Source: Actinomadura darangshiensis
GTDB lineage: Bacteria > Actinomycetota > Actinomycetes > Streptosporangiales > Streptosporangiaceae
Reading direction: 5' to 3'
DNA: 58,015 bases
NCBI RefSeq assembly: GCF_004349235.1
Contig: NZ_SMKY01000021.1
Span: 1-58,015 of the forward strand
This document shows, in pieces, positions 28,201 to 36,837 of this stretch. Every line of letters starts with the position of its first letter. Position 1 is the stretch's first letter. Position numbers and translations under genes: made by a program. The notes under the pieces were generated by a model. The model searched no databases. It saw only the letters and a program-made list of their open reading frames with translations, and was not told the origin of the DNA.

Positions 28201-28937
28201 AGCGCGTAGGTGCTCTTGTCGTCGCCCGGGAAGTCGACCCTGAGGGCGCCTTGCGCGTCCACCTTGGAGGTGACGTCGGTGACGCTGGCGCGATCCAGCA
28301 TCCGCGGCCCGCTGGACGAGGCGCAGCCCGCGTCGGAGCACTTGGCGACGAGCGCGGCGATGAGCGTCCGCTTCGCACCGGCGGGCGGTGCGGTGTCGAA
28401 GTTCACCGGCAGCTCACCGGACCTGCTGGTGCCGCCCTTGTGGAACTCGTGGGAGAAGACGACCTGCTGCTGGGCGCTCGGATCGTTGACGTCGTCGACC
28501 GTGGGAACGGTCGCGGGCCAGCGCGGGCCGATGGTGAAGTCCAGGCCGAGCCCCTTGGCCTTGGCCTCGGCCAGCATCGTCCGGGTCTTCTGGGCCCACA
28601 GCGGGGTGCCCCAGCCGTAGGTCTTCAGGAACTCCGGGGTGTTGTTGCCGGTGCCCTCCACGCTGAACGGGGCGACCTCGGCCCCGCCGCCGCCCGCCCT
28701 CTTGATCTGGTCGAGCTCGCGGCCGAGCTCCTTGTCGTCGGTGTAGGCGAGCGGCTGCCACCACCGGTACTTGGGCCGCACGGACGCCGGCGGGTCGGCG
28801 AAGGTCCCGCGGGTCAGGGCCGGGACGGCGGGCCCGAACGACGGCGCGTCCGCGGCCGCCTCGACGACCGCGAGCCCTGTCAGCGCCATGAGCGCGGCCA
28901 CCGGCACGGCGAGCAGCCGGGTCTTGGAACGGATCAC
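25218..28937 (-). CDS. GH106-family alpha-L-rhamnosidase with C-terminal F5/8-type domain, Sec-exported
   Basis: The product is 1,239 residues; GTG at 28,937 overlaps the preceding stop as GTGA. A Sec signal is followed by RPKYRWWQPLAYTDDKELGRE, GGGGAEVAPFSVEG and TYGWGTPLWAQKT, the GH106 signature. Later blocks DLFEDSLELG, HIDVPEGESLAF and VSDECCAFSGSVWG match the paralogue at 13,137. A sandwich region (TYTAHVTLDGGWKGID) follows, then an NEW3-like module (VTNASGRAANVAV), then a discoidin-like C-terminus at about 1,100-1,239 (YGVQVSSDGRTWRTVATATD). The extra modules make it about 260 residues longer than the other GH106. It likely acts extracellularly on a polymer, with the discoidin domain as a glycan anchor. 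Confidence 0.92.
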   Translation of the reverse strand: MIRSKTRLLAVPVAALMALTGLAVVEAAADAPSFGPAVPALTRGTFADPPASVRPKYRWWQPLAYTDDKELGRELDQIKRAGGGGAEVAPFSVEGTGNNTPEFLKTYGWGTPLWAQKTRTMLAEAKAKGLGLDFTIGPRWPATVPTVDDVNDPSAQQQVVFSHEFHKGGTSRSGELPVNFDTAPPAGAKRTLIAALVAKCSDAGCASSSGPRMLDRASVTDVTSKVDAQGALRVDFPGDDKSTYALIAFYQTPSGQSLSGYTATGTNYALDPFSEAGAKATTDFYDEHILTPDVRKLLAQLGESDLFEDSLELGKTQKWTSELVGQWTKRRGYSPVEVLPALAGAGDQGITDRPFFDFGGGVGARVRTDYRQTLSDLYIRNRLDVLREWGHRHHISTRIQPYGVPVDVSEAASHIDVPEGESLAFGQSVGAYSNVQDYRVVATGAHMSGRPVVSDECCAFSGSVWGSTAGAGSDASNLQAVYRGFAGGVNQVVWHGLPYLSRGPAGAGPQSAWPGMTYGGNTSYSEAWGDKGGPNWADYRAVNDNLARMQLVLRQGKPRFDLAVYWQDFGMNGTGTTGSGSNKLIQSSSALASAGYTYEYLSPAHLKRKDASYSRGALFGDGSAYHAVLLNDQKTMPVAAAEKLLRLARQGLPVVIVGDVPSAVPGAGDAARQDARLKSVVSTLLRQRGVVRVASEADAPRALQRLHVAPAATPHDGSGAILDVRRKAGSTDYYYLYNQTNTATAQKVTLTGDGVPYKLDTWTGKITPITDYTPGHGAVTVPVRLAANDATVITVTPRHDGTFTGHPGHPGRPREHGKTVPQAVKLDEWSLSVDSWGPGASGLPGDTAHKTLGPVTVKAGTDGALPAWSAITPANGYPVDLKDVSGVGTYTAHVTLDGGWKGIDAAELDLGTPVDTVRVNVNGRDLPSLNQSDPRHVQVGRYLRPGANTITVRVASTLLNAVRVAPGTGAASRTPMDYGLFGPATLTAAGGDRPVLTAEALEPELPLADGGYNRATVLVTNASGRAANVAVAAAAADGISAKPERGRVRVPARGSVTVPVDLRDKGVASGTSTVKVTASSDAGPSATTAVTLRHSGDLALNPGGTPFPRVVADAGQDRYPAKLAVDGSPSTFWVSWGRAAGQGPTPADPVRYGVDFGAPVEFGSVVVGGRSSYGPRDYGVQVSSDGRTWRTVATATDTPKEGGTTAFARVSARYVRLDITRSWDGIGANVQMSGFSVRP

Positions 28938-31900
28938 GAGGCGTACCCCTCAAGCTCGATGACGCGGCTGTAGTTGTGGTCGTTGGAGTCGTGGACGACC
29001 AGCCGCAGCGCGGACGCGGAGACGGGCGCGAAGGTCTTCTCGACCGTCCCGGCGGTGCTGCCGGCGACGGTCGCGACCGTCGTCCAGGTGCCGTCGGCCT
29101 GCGCCTGGACGTCGAAGTCGCGCACACCGGTCTTGGCGGCCGGATACTTCGGCGAGTCCAGCGTGAAGACCTTCACCCGGCCGATGCGCTGCGGCTCGTC
29201 CCAGGTGGCGGTGAGGGTGTCGGGGAACGTCCCGGCGGTGTCGTCGTTCCAGCCGCCGGTGCCGTTCAGCCAGACGCCGGAGTCGGTGCCGCCGTCGTTG
29301 GTCCAGGCGGGCGACGAACCGCTGTGCGTGCTGGACGCCGACATCCCTGCGGTGCGGACGATGTTGGACGTGACGTGCAGCGGGGCCCGCACGGTCTCGT
29401 CGTCGACCGTCACCGTGGCCGTCCCGTCCTTCCCGGCGCCGGTGTTCTTGAGCGTGATCGGGACCTCGGCGGAGCCGCCCGCCGGGATCCTGACCCGGTC
29501 GCCGGCCGTGGCGGTGAAGCCGTCCGACGGGGCGGCCTTCACCGGGACCGTGACGGCACGGCGCTCCAGGTTGGTGACGCGGAACCGCGCCTGCGTGGGG
29601 CTGCCGTCGATCACCGGGATGTCCACGCCGAACGGCGGCTCGATGGTGAGCTGCGTCCGGTCCTGCTTCACGGCGTCGGCCGTGCGGACGGTGAACGTCC
29701 AGGAGCCCGACCCGACCTCGTACACGGCCCGGCCGTCCTGCACGCCGAGCGGTTTCGCCCCGGACGGCGCCTTCGCGCCCGACGCCCCGAGCAGCGGCAC
29801 CTCGACGCGTGCGGGCGCCCCCGGCGGGACGGTGACGTCCAGCCGCAGGTCGTGCCCGGAGCGGCGCCACGAGCTGGACACCTTGCCGCGCGGCGTCTCG
29901 TAGCCGGACTCGGCGCCGGTCAGGTCGCCGACGACGGCGGGCCTGATGACGAGCTTCCCGAAGGCGGCCGAGTCATCGGCCTGCCGGATCCCGGCGAGCC
30001 CGGCGCCGAACCACTCGTCGATCGCGCCGAGCATGAAGTGGTTCTGCGAGCCGTAACCGGTCGGGCCGTCCCAGTACTCGGTGAGCGCGGTCGCGCCGTG
30101 CACCACCTGGTAGCCGTAGCTGGGGCTGGTGACCTGCTGCGCGACCGCGAGGATCACGTCGTCGCGGCCCGCCGCCGACAGCGTCCGGAACACCGCCGGC
30201 AGCGCGATCTCACCGACGGTCAGGTGGTGTCCGCCGGCCTCGATGGACGCGACGAGGTGGTCGAGGACGGCCTGCTTCTGGTCGTCCGGGACGATGCCGA
30301 GGTCCAGCGCGAACGCGCCACCGGCCTGGCTGCCCGAGCCGTAGGTGTGCTTCGCCTCGTCCAGGTACTTCGCGTTGAAGGCGGTCGCGATGTCGCCCGC
30401 CAGCTCGGTGTAGCGGGCGGCGTCGTCGCTCTTGCCGAGCAGCCTGGCGATGCCGGCGAGCGTGGCGGCGCTGCGCTGGTAGCCGTAGGTCGCGGCGATC
30501 CCGCGCGGCGTGGTCTGGTCGACGGCGGCCCAGTCGCCGAGGCCGTAGTCGAGCAGGTTCCCGTCCGCCTTGGACGTCAGGTAGTCGAGGTAGCGCTGCA
30601 TGTTCGGGTAGAAGTCGCGCAGCGGGGCGGCGTCGCCGTAGGTCCGGTAGTGCTGCCAGGCGGCCATGATGATCGCGCTGCCCCAGTTGGGGTCGTCGCG
30701 GACCCCGCCGGAGAACTGGACGTACTCGGGCGCGATGTCGGGGACGAGCCCGTCCGCCGTCTGCGCCTCGGCCATGTTCCGCAGCAGCGCCGGGTAGTAG
30801 GCGGCCACGTCGTAGTTGCGGGTGACCGATCCCTGGACGAGCTGGGTCTCCTCCAGCCAGCCGAGCTTCTCCCGGTCCGGGCAGTCGGTGAGGATGCTGA
30901 ACATGTTGCCCTGGATCGACCGGTCGATGATCGTGTGGATGCCGTTCAGCAGCAGGTCGGAGCTCTCGAACGTCCCTGCGGAGGCGTTGCCCGCGCGCAG
31001 CACGACCGCGGAGACGGCCTGCCCGGACGGCTCCGCGGGCAGGCCCGTCACCTGGAGATACCGGAACCCGTGGTAGACGAACCGGGGATGCCAGGTCTCG
31101 GTGCCCGTCCCCGCGAGGGTGTAGTGGTCCTCGATCGGCGGGTTCTGCGCCCCGCCGGCGATCATCGTGCCCTGCTCGACGAGGCCGTCCGCGCCGAGCC
31201 GCTCCCCCGGCTTGAGCGTCAGTTCCGTGCCGCGCGACCCGCGGGCGCGGATCTGCGGCCATCCGGAGATGTTCTCGCCGAGGTCGAAGACGTAGGTGCC
31301 CTTCTTCGGCTCCGTCACCTCGACCGTCTTGCGGCGGCCGACGGGCACGATCGCCGGGGACATGCGCGAGGTCAGCGCGATGCCCGGGTCCGGCGGCTCG
31401 GCCGCGGCGTGCCAGGAGCCCAGGTCCGCGGACGGCTCGTCCCAGCCCTTCTGCGCGAGGCGGGCGTCCTCGTCCTCGCCGCCGTACCAGTGCGTGAACG
31501 TGGTCGGGCCGAGGTCGGTCCGCCAGGACGAGTCGGTCGCGATCCGCTTCGTCGTGCCGTCGTCGAGGGTGACCTCAAGCTGGGCGAGCAGCTTCGGCGG
31601 CCCCTGCGCGCCGACGTACTTGGTGTACCGGTCGTTGGTCGCGGTGACGTTGTAGGCCCCGTTGCCGAGCCGGACGCCGATCGCGTTCCCGCCGCGCCGC
31701 AGCAGTTTCGTGACGTCGTAGGCGGAGTACTCGACCCGCTTGCGGTAGTCGGTGTTCGGCGGTTCGAGGACGGCGTCGCTCACCGGACGGCCGTTGATCG
31801 TCGCGTCGTAAATGCCGAGCGCGGTGATGTAGAGCCGCGCCGACCGCACCTTGCTCCCCAGGGAGAACTGCCGGGCGAGCAGCGGTAGCCGGGGCAAATC

Positions 31901-32893
31901 CGTCTGGTAGGCGGGCGGCGGTTCCTGGCCGGTGACGGTCTTGGCGGTGGCGAACGGACCGTCCGCCGAGTCGGACGTCTGCAGGGTGTAGTCGACGGGG
32001 AAGTTGGGCGTCTTCCCCTCGCTCGTCATCAGGTCGGTGCGCGGATACAGCTTCACAGACGCGATGTCCCTGGCCGCGCCCAGGTCGAGTTGCAGCCAGA
32101 TGTGGTGGCCAGGGTCCTGGGTGCCGTAGGCCGGGCTGGTGTAACCGAACGGCGCCTTCTGCGTGGTGGGCGACCCGTCGGTGACGAATTCGGGCATCCA
32201 CTTGCCGGGGTACTCGCGGACCTCGGACGCGGTCACCTTCGCGCCCTTCGCGACGTTCGTGCCGGACGGGTCGAGCGCCTCGATCTCGGCGAGCTGGAGC
32301 CGGGACGGCAGCGAGCTTCCCTCCTTGACCGGCAGGCCCAGCTTCGTCACGTCCAGCCGCAGGTAGCGGGCCTTGGTCCCGGCGGGGAGAGCGACCGTGA
32401 CCGGGGTCGGCGCGCGGTTCAGCCAGCGGTCGTCGCCGATCCACTTGGCGGACCAGTCGCCCTTGGCGAGCAGGCCCGTCTCGAACCGGGCCGGCCGGCT
32501 CCAGCCGGAGGCGTGCCCGGAGCCGTCCCAGACCCGGACCCGCCACCACACCTGGCGGCGCGAGGAGAGCGCCGTGCCCCGGTAGACGGCGTTCGCGGTG
32601 CCGGAGGAGACCTTGCCCGAGTCCCACAGATCGGCGCGGCCGAGCCGGTCGCGGGACGTCGCCGCGACCACCTGGTAGGCGGCCTGCGCGGCGCCGTGCC
32701 CGGCCGCCGACAGGCGCCAGCTCAGCGTGGGCGTCGTGTCGTCGATGCCGATGGGGGCGTCGAGCGCGTCGGTGCGCAGCCCGGTGGCCCGCAGCCCGGC
32801 GGCGTCCGCACGTGCGGGCACGGCGCCGAACGCGAGGACGAGGGGAAGGAGCGCGACGGCGGCGGCGCCGCGCGCCGGACGGTTTCGGCGCAT
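28934..32893 (-). CDS. GH78-family alpha-L-rhamnosidase with two discoidin-like regions, Sec-exported
   Basis: The 1,319-residue protein starts at ATG 32,893, two bases after the GH43 stop. It has a Sec signal (MRRNRPARGAAAVALLPLVL). Next come an Ig-like module, a discoidin-like insertion near 180-330 (YLRLDVTKLGLPVKEGS), Bac_rhamnosid_N, a jelly-roll and the barrel with motif DCPDREKLGWLEE. TALTEYWDGP carries the candidate base. Beyond the usual GH78 end it adds an NEW3-like module and a second discoidin domain (VRDFDVQAQADGTWTTVATV to the C-terminus). It is a paralogue of the gene at 19,235. Several DNA stretches are almost identical, for example around 19,583 and 30,017. The added tail resembles that of the adjacent GH106, suggesting module exchange inside the cluster. 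Confidence 0.92.
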   Translation of the reverse strand: MRRNRPARGAAAVALLPLVLAFGAVPARADAAGLRATGLRTDALDAPIGIDDTTPTLSWRLSAAGHGAAQAAYQVVAATSRDRLGRADLWDSGKVSSGTANAVYRGTALSSRRQVWWRVRVWDGSGHASGWSRPARFETGLLAKGDWSAKWIGDDRWLNRAPTPVTVALPAGTKARYLRLDVTKLGLPVKEGSSLPSRLQLAEIEALDPSGTNVAKGAKVTASEVREYPGKWMPEFVTDGSPTTQKAPFGYTSPAYGTQDPGHHIWLQLDLGAARDIASVKLYPRTDLMTSEGKTPNFPVDYTLQTSDSADGPFATAKTVTGQEPPPAYQTDLPRLPLLARQFSLGSKVRSARLYITALGIYDATINGRPVSDAVLEPPNTDYRKRVEYSAYDVTKLLRRGGNAIGVRLGNGAYNVTATNDRYTKYVGAQGPPKLLAQLEVTLDDGTTKRIATDSSWRTDLGPTTFTHWYGGEDEDARLAQKGWDEPSADLGSWHAAAEPPDPGIALTSRMSPAIVPVGRRKTVEVTEPKKGTYVFDLGENISGWPQIRARGSRGTELTLKPGERLGADGLVEQGTMIAGGAQNPPIEDHYTLAGTGTETWHPRFVYHGFRYLQVTGLPAEPSGQAVSAVVLRAGNASAGTFESSDLLLNGIHTIIDRSIQGNMFSILTDCPDREKLGWLEETQLVQGSVTRNYDVAAYYPALLRNMAEAQTADGLVPDIAPEYVQFSGGVRDDPNWGSAIIMAAWQHYRTYGDAAPLRDFYPNMQRYLDYLTSKADGNLLDYGLGDWAAVDQTTPRGIAATYGYQRSAATLAGIARLLGKSDDAARYTELAGDIATAFNAKYLDEAKHTYGSGSQAGGAFALDLGIVPDDQKQAVLDHLVASIEAGGHHLTVGEIALPAVFRTLSAAGRDDVILAVAQQVTSPSYGYQVVHGATALTEYWDGPTGYGSQNHFMLGAIDEWFGAGLAGIRQADDSAAFGKLVIRPAVVGDLTGAESGYETPRGKVSSSWRRSGHDLRLDVTVPPGAPARVEVPLLGASGAKAPSGAKPLGVQDGRAVYEVGSGSWTFTVRTADAVKQDRTQLTIEPPFGVDIPVIDGSPTQARFRVTNLERRAVTVPVKAAPSDGFTATAGDRVRIPAGGSAEVPITLKNTGAGKDGTATVTVDDETVRAPLHVTSNIVRTAGMSASSTHSGSSPAWTNDGGTDSGVWLNGTGGWNDDTAGTFPDTLTATWDEPQRIGRVKVFTLDSPKYPAAKTGVRDFDVQAQADGTWTTVATVAGSTAGTVEKTFAPVSASALRLVVHDSNDHNYSRVIELEGYAS

Positions 32894-32895
32894 GG

Positions 32896-34953
32896 TCAGG
32901 CCCTCCGCACGGTGGTGAAGAACTTCAGGTCGCGGGCGGGTTCCGGTGTGAACGTGGCGCCGCCGTCGTGGCTGACGGCCGACGTCCCGCCGCGGTAGGG
33001 GTCGTGGTCGTTGTAGGCGACGCCGTAACAGCCCTGGGTAGCCGTCGAGCCGAGCCGGACCGTGTACCGGTGGCCGCGCTCGATCCGGATCCCCGGGTGG
33101 ACGGTGAGGTTGCGCGCCGACCAGCCGATCCGGCCGGCCGGGACCGACTCCGACCACAGCGTCCGGGACCCGTCGGTGATCTCGACGGTCAGCGGCTCGG
33201 ACGGCGGCGTCCGCTCGACACGGCCCTCCTCGGTTCCGTCCTTGAAGGCGGTCACGGCGAGTGAGGCGAGGCGGCCGCCGCGTCCGGCGGTGAAGGACTG
33301 CTCGCGGCGGACGTCGCCCGCGATGTCGCAGCCGGTGCGGAACCCGGTCACGCCGCTGCCCTGGTCGAGGCCGGGGACGGGCCGCTGATGCCCCGGGTGC
33401 CCCGGGTTCAGCCGGACCGTCGCGTTGCCGCACTCGATCGGCGCGATCGAACCGTCGTCGGCGAACTTGAGCGGCTGCCAGTAGTAGTTGGCCAGCGCCT
33501 CGTTGGTGTGGAAGTTCCACAGGTCGCTGAAGTACAGGTACAGCGGCTCACCATGGCGCTGTCTCAGCGTCGCGATCTGCGCGGGCTGGCCGCCGCACGA
33601 GTCCTCGGTGATCTTGACGCCTGATGTCGGGACCACCCACCGGGACAGGTCACCGGAGAAGTCGTCGGCGAGCAGTTCCTGACCCGAGGGCGAGGTGACG
33701 CGGACGTTGTCGAACTTCGCCGACTCCAGGTTGGCGCCGTTCCACTCGCGGACGCCGACCTTGCCCGCCGGGTACGTCGCGTCGGTGAAGGAGTCGACCT
33801 GGACGCCGTCGATCGAGGTGGTGATGGTGGAACCGGAGGCGGTGACCGACACGTGGTGCCACTCCCCCGCGACGATCGGCTTGTCGAGGGCGACGGTGTG
33901 GCTGGCGGTCGTCTTCCCGGCGCGCCGCAACACGGTCAGCTTCCCGTCGGACGTGCCGGTGCCGTTCAGCAGGAACAGGTAGCCGTAGTCGTCGCGGTTC
34001 ATCCGGACGGAGAACCCGGCCTGCGCGAACGTCCCCGACGTGGCCGGGAGGGGTGCGACATCGAAGGAGTAGGTGTAGTCCGTCCAATCGTCGCCCTGCT
34101 GGGACAGGCCGTAGAGGCCGCCCTTCACGGTGAGGGCGCCGCCCTCGGCCGTCCAGGCGTCGCGGCCGCTCCACGGGCCGAGCGGGCTGCGGGCGGTGAG
34201 GTAGGACGTCCCGGTCCCGGTGCAGTAGCCGCAGTTCGGGTCGGACATCGCGAGGTAGTAGACGCCGTCCCGCTTGAACAGCGCCGGCGCCTCGACCCGG
34301 GTCACGCCCGTCACGTCGTAGGGCCCGGCGGCGCGCAGGTAGTCGGGGGTGAGCTTGATGACCGCGATGTGCCAGCCGGCGTTGCTGCACGCCAGGTAGC
34401 CGGTGCCGTCGTCGTCGACGAACACGTCGAGGTCGGCGGTGCAGTGCGTCCCCTCGGGCAGGTCCGGTACCGGCTGCTCGGTGAACGGTCCGGTCGGACG
34501 AGGCGCGGTGTAGACGCGGAATTTGTCCGCCGCCTCCTGGTCGTTCACCCACAGGACGTACTTGTGCGTCGTCTCGTTGTAGACGGCGTGCGGGCGGAAG
34601 CAGAACTTGCAGTCGCGGGGCTTGACCACGTATCCGCGGTCGGTCCAGTGCGCGAGGTCGGGCGAGGAGTAGACCTTGAACCCGCAGAACGAGGTGTTGA
34701 CCTGCCACTGGTAGCCGCAGTCGTAGCTCGTCCCGTACAGGTAGTACATGTCGCCGAACCGCTGGATGGCGCCGTCGTGGGCGTCGACCGCGTTGCCGTC
34801 GGTGTCGTAGCGGGTCACCTGCTCGCCGCCGGGCCCGAAGTTGGTGAGGCCGGTGGTGACCGCCGCCCGCGCGGGGACGGCGGTGAGCGCGGTGAGCAGG
34901 AGGCAGGAGAGCACCGCCAGGACGACGGCGCGGCTCGGGGGGATTCTGCGCAT
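32896..34953 (-). CDS. Secreted GH43-like five-bladed propeller glycosidase with LamG-like domain
   Basis: The 685-residue protein has a Sec signal (PSRAVVLAVLSCLLLTALTAVPARA) and then a GH43-type catalytic domain. Visible active-site elements are AVDAHDGAIQRFGDMYYLYG near 55-74, ADLDVFVDDDGTGYL near 173-187 (pKa-modulating Asp) and RVEAPALFKRDGVYYL near 219-234 (E221 as likely acid). A LamG-like domain lies at about 275-425 and a C-terminal beta domain follows. Cysteine pairs (DCGYQ, DCKFC, NCGYC) are unusual and may form disulfides. The pattern recalls exo-beta-1,3-galactanase-like GH43 groups, but the subfamily is not certain. A galactan- or arabinose-active enzyme beside rhamnosidases would suit an arabinogalactan-type substrate (inference). 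Confidence 0.82.
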   Translation of the reverse strand: MRRIPPSRAVVLAVLSCLLLTALTAVPARAAVTTGLTNFGPGGEQVTRYDTDGNAVDAHDGAIQRFGDMYYLYGTSYDCGYQWQVNTSFCGFKVYSSPDLAHWTDRGYVVKPRDCKFCFRPHAVYNETTHKYVLWVNDQEAADKFRVYTAPRPTGPFTEQPVPDLPEGTHCTADLDVFVDDDGTGYLACSNAGWHIAVIKLTPDYLRAAGPYDVTGVTRVEAPALFKRDGVYYLAMSDPNCGYCTGTGTSYLTARSPLGPWSGRDAWTAEGGALTVKGGLYGLSQQGDDWTDYTYSFDVAPLPATSGTFAQAGFSVRMNRDDYGYLFLLNGTGTSDGKLTVLRRAGKTTASHTVALDKPIVAGEWHHVSVTASGSTITTSIDGVQVDSFTDATYPAGKVGVREWNGANLESAKFDNVRVTSPSGQELLADDFSGDLSRWVVPTSGVKITEDSCGGQPAQIATLRQRHGEPLYLYFSDLWNFHTNEALANYYWQPLKFADDGSIAPIECGNATVRLNPGHPGHQRPVPGLDQGSGVTGFRTGCDIAGDVRREQSFTAGRGGRLASLAVTAFKDGTEEGRVERTPPSEPLTVEITDGSRTLWSESVPAGRIGWSARNLTVHPGIRIERGHRYTVRLGSTATQGCYGVAYNDHDPYRGGTSAVSHDGGATFTPEPARDLKFFTTVRRA

Positions 34954-34968
34954 GGGGACGGGACTTCC

Positions 34969-36837
34969 TCACTCGGCGTAGCGGTAGCGGAAGCGCCCGC
35001 TGGGTGCGGCATCGCCGCTGGTCAGGGTGTCGAGGACGTCGCCGTCGCGCTGCATGTTGTCGATCCACTTGAAGTCGATCCGCAGCGGCCGGCGAGGGCC
35101 GGCGCCGATGAGGCGCCTCGGGATCGCGAGCTCCAGCTCGTTGCCGCGGGCGGCGTAGGAGAGGTCGGCGACGTGCCGCCAGGACCAGCCGCCGCGGCTG
35201 GCCTCCAGGCAGGTGCGGCGGCCGTTGCGGACGCGCCGGTTCACGGCGAACCGGAACCCCTCCCAGCCCCCGTCGTCGTCATCGCCGACGGAGAGGAGGA
35301 GCATCATCCAGTTGCGGCCGTCCCACGAGGTCAGGGGCTCGCCGGTGCGGGCGTAGAAGAAGACGTGGTGGTCGTCGCGGGCGACCTTGGCGGCGACGAT
35401 GTCGTTGCGTCCGGTCGTGTTCACATAGGGCCCGGCGCCGCCCCAGCCGGGATGGTCGCGGTGGCCGGTGTCGCCGATGTGGTCGCGGAACTCGGGGCCG
35501 ACGTCGCGCCAGTCGCCGAACCTCCCGTTGATCTGGATCGTGCGGGGCGCCGACGCCCGCGGTGCCGCCCGGACGCCCTTGTAGCGGCGGACGTTGGCGA
35601 CGAGCTGGTAGTAGTAGGCGTCCTGGTAGGCGTTGCCGCCGGGGAACCCGCCCTCGGCGCCGCCCCGCAGCGGCTCGATGTCGCGGCTGTGCTCCCAGTC
35701 GAACTGGTCGACGAACACGACCGGGGCCTCGACGCCGTTGAAGGACGTCATCCGCTGCGCCACCCACTCGTTCCACCCGGTCACGAAGACGAACTCCGGG
35801 TCCGTGGCGAGCGCGCGGTCCCACTGCTCCTGGAAGTTGAGGCCCTCCGGGGCGCGGGAGTCGTCGGCGGGAAGCGTTCCGTCGTGGTAGCTGCGGCCGA
35901 GCGCGCGGGGTTCGCTCATGGCGCCGAGCCGTCCGTCGACGGCGTTCTGCGCGACACCGGCCGTCATCTGCTCGGCGTTGCCGTCTCCGTCCCGGAAGAC
36001 GTGCTGCGGCGCGACCTCCAGCCAGCCCCACTGGTCGGGTTTGACGGGGCCGTCGAAGTACGTCGGCTGGGTGGAGCGGAAGGTGAAGAAGCCGCGGATC
36101 TCGTCCGTGCCGTCCCCGAGCAGGGCCGGGTCGGCGAGGATGAGCGGCTTGCCGTCCCACTGGAACCACAGGTCGGAGTGGATGCCGGGCTTGTAGAGGT
36201 CGTCGTAGAGGTCGGTGACGACCTGCCGCGGGGTGCCGAACGGCGCGAGGAACGCCACCTGCGGGGTGGTACCACCGGCGGCCCGCACCTCGGCGAACGT
36301 GTCGAGCAGCGTGTGGTAGTTCGCCTTGTAGGTGAACCCGTTGGTCACGTCGAACACGACCGTGTCGACGCCCGCGTCGGCGAGCATCGTGGCGTGCCTG
36401 CGGATCACCCACGCGTCGTCGGACAGGTAGTACCCGAAGTACGGCTCGGCCCAGTGGTGGAAGTGCCCCATCGGGCCCCAGGCCGGGTCGTCGGTGTCAT
36501 GGACCGCGTCCGGGTTCGCGGTGAGGATGCGGCTGATGTCATGCGGGCCGCTGGTCGAGTGCTGCCCCAGCCACAGGAAGTAGAAGACGCCGACGAAGCG
36601 GTCGGTTCGCGGGCCGCCGACCTCGGCGTGCGTCGGCAGGGTGCGTCCGAGGCCGTCGGTGGCGACCCACGTGTCACTCATCGTGTCCCATCGCGTGGAG
36701 GGCGCGGCGGGGCGTGGGCCGGCGGCGGCGCGGGACGGTCCGGCGAGCACGGCGGGGAGGGCCAGGGCCGCGGCCCCGGCGCCCGCGGCGCGCAGGACCT
36801 CGCGCCGCGGGACACCTCCGGAGACGGGTCCGGTCAT
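34969..36837 (-). CDS. Putative GH99/GH71/WbsX-like TIM-barrel glycosidase with CBM9-like C-terminus, Tat-like signal
   Basis: The 622-residue protein starts at ATG 36,837 in an ATGA overlap with the upstream GH78 gene. A Tat-like signal is visible (VPRREVLRAAGAGAAALAL). The body has FVGVFYFLWLGQHSTSGPHD, a DDAWVIRRHATMLADAGVDT helix-strand unit, VVFDVTNG and FVFVTGWNEWVAQRM. These are features of GH99/GH71/WbsX-like barrels, where the GWNEW loop lines the active site. From about residue 430 a CBM9-like sandwich follows (TIQINGRFGDWRDV to the end; DFKWIDN). I do not know a characterised enzyme with this exact architecture. Its place between GH78 and GH43 genes suggests endo- or exo-cleavage of the same glycan, but the substrate is unassigned. 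Confidence 0.7.
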   Translation of the reverse strand: MTGPVSGGVPRREVLRAAGAGAAALALPAVLAGPSRAAAGPRPAAPSTRWDTMSDTWVATDGLGRTLPTHAEVGGPRTDRFVGVFYFLWLGQHSTSGPHDISRILTANPDAVHDTDDPAWGPMGHFHHWAEPYFGYYLSDDAWVIRRHATMLADAGVDTVVFDVTNGFTYKANYHTLLDTFAEVRAAGGTTPQVAFLAPFGTPRQVVTDLYDDLYKPGIHSDLWFQWDGKPLILADPALLGDGTDEIRGFFTFRSTQPTYFDGPVKPDQWGWLEVAPQHVFRDGDGNAEQMTAGVAQNAVDGRLGAMSEPRALGRSYHDGTLPADDSRAPEGLNFQEQWDRALATDPEFVFVTGWNEWVAQRMTSFNGVEAPVVFVDQFDWEHSRDIEPLRGGAEGGFPGGNAYQDAYYYQLVANVRRYKGVRAAPRASAPRTIQINGRFGDWRDVGPEFRDHIGDTGHRDHPGWGGAGPYVNTTGRNDIVAAKVARDDHHVFFYARTGEPLTSWDGRNWMMLLLSVGDDDDGGWEGFRFAVNRRVRNGRRTCLEASRGGWSWRHVADLSYAARGNELELAIPRRLIGAGPRRPLRIDFKWIDNMQRDGDVLDTLTSGDAAPSGRFRYRYAE

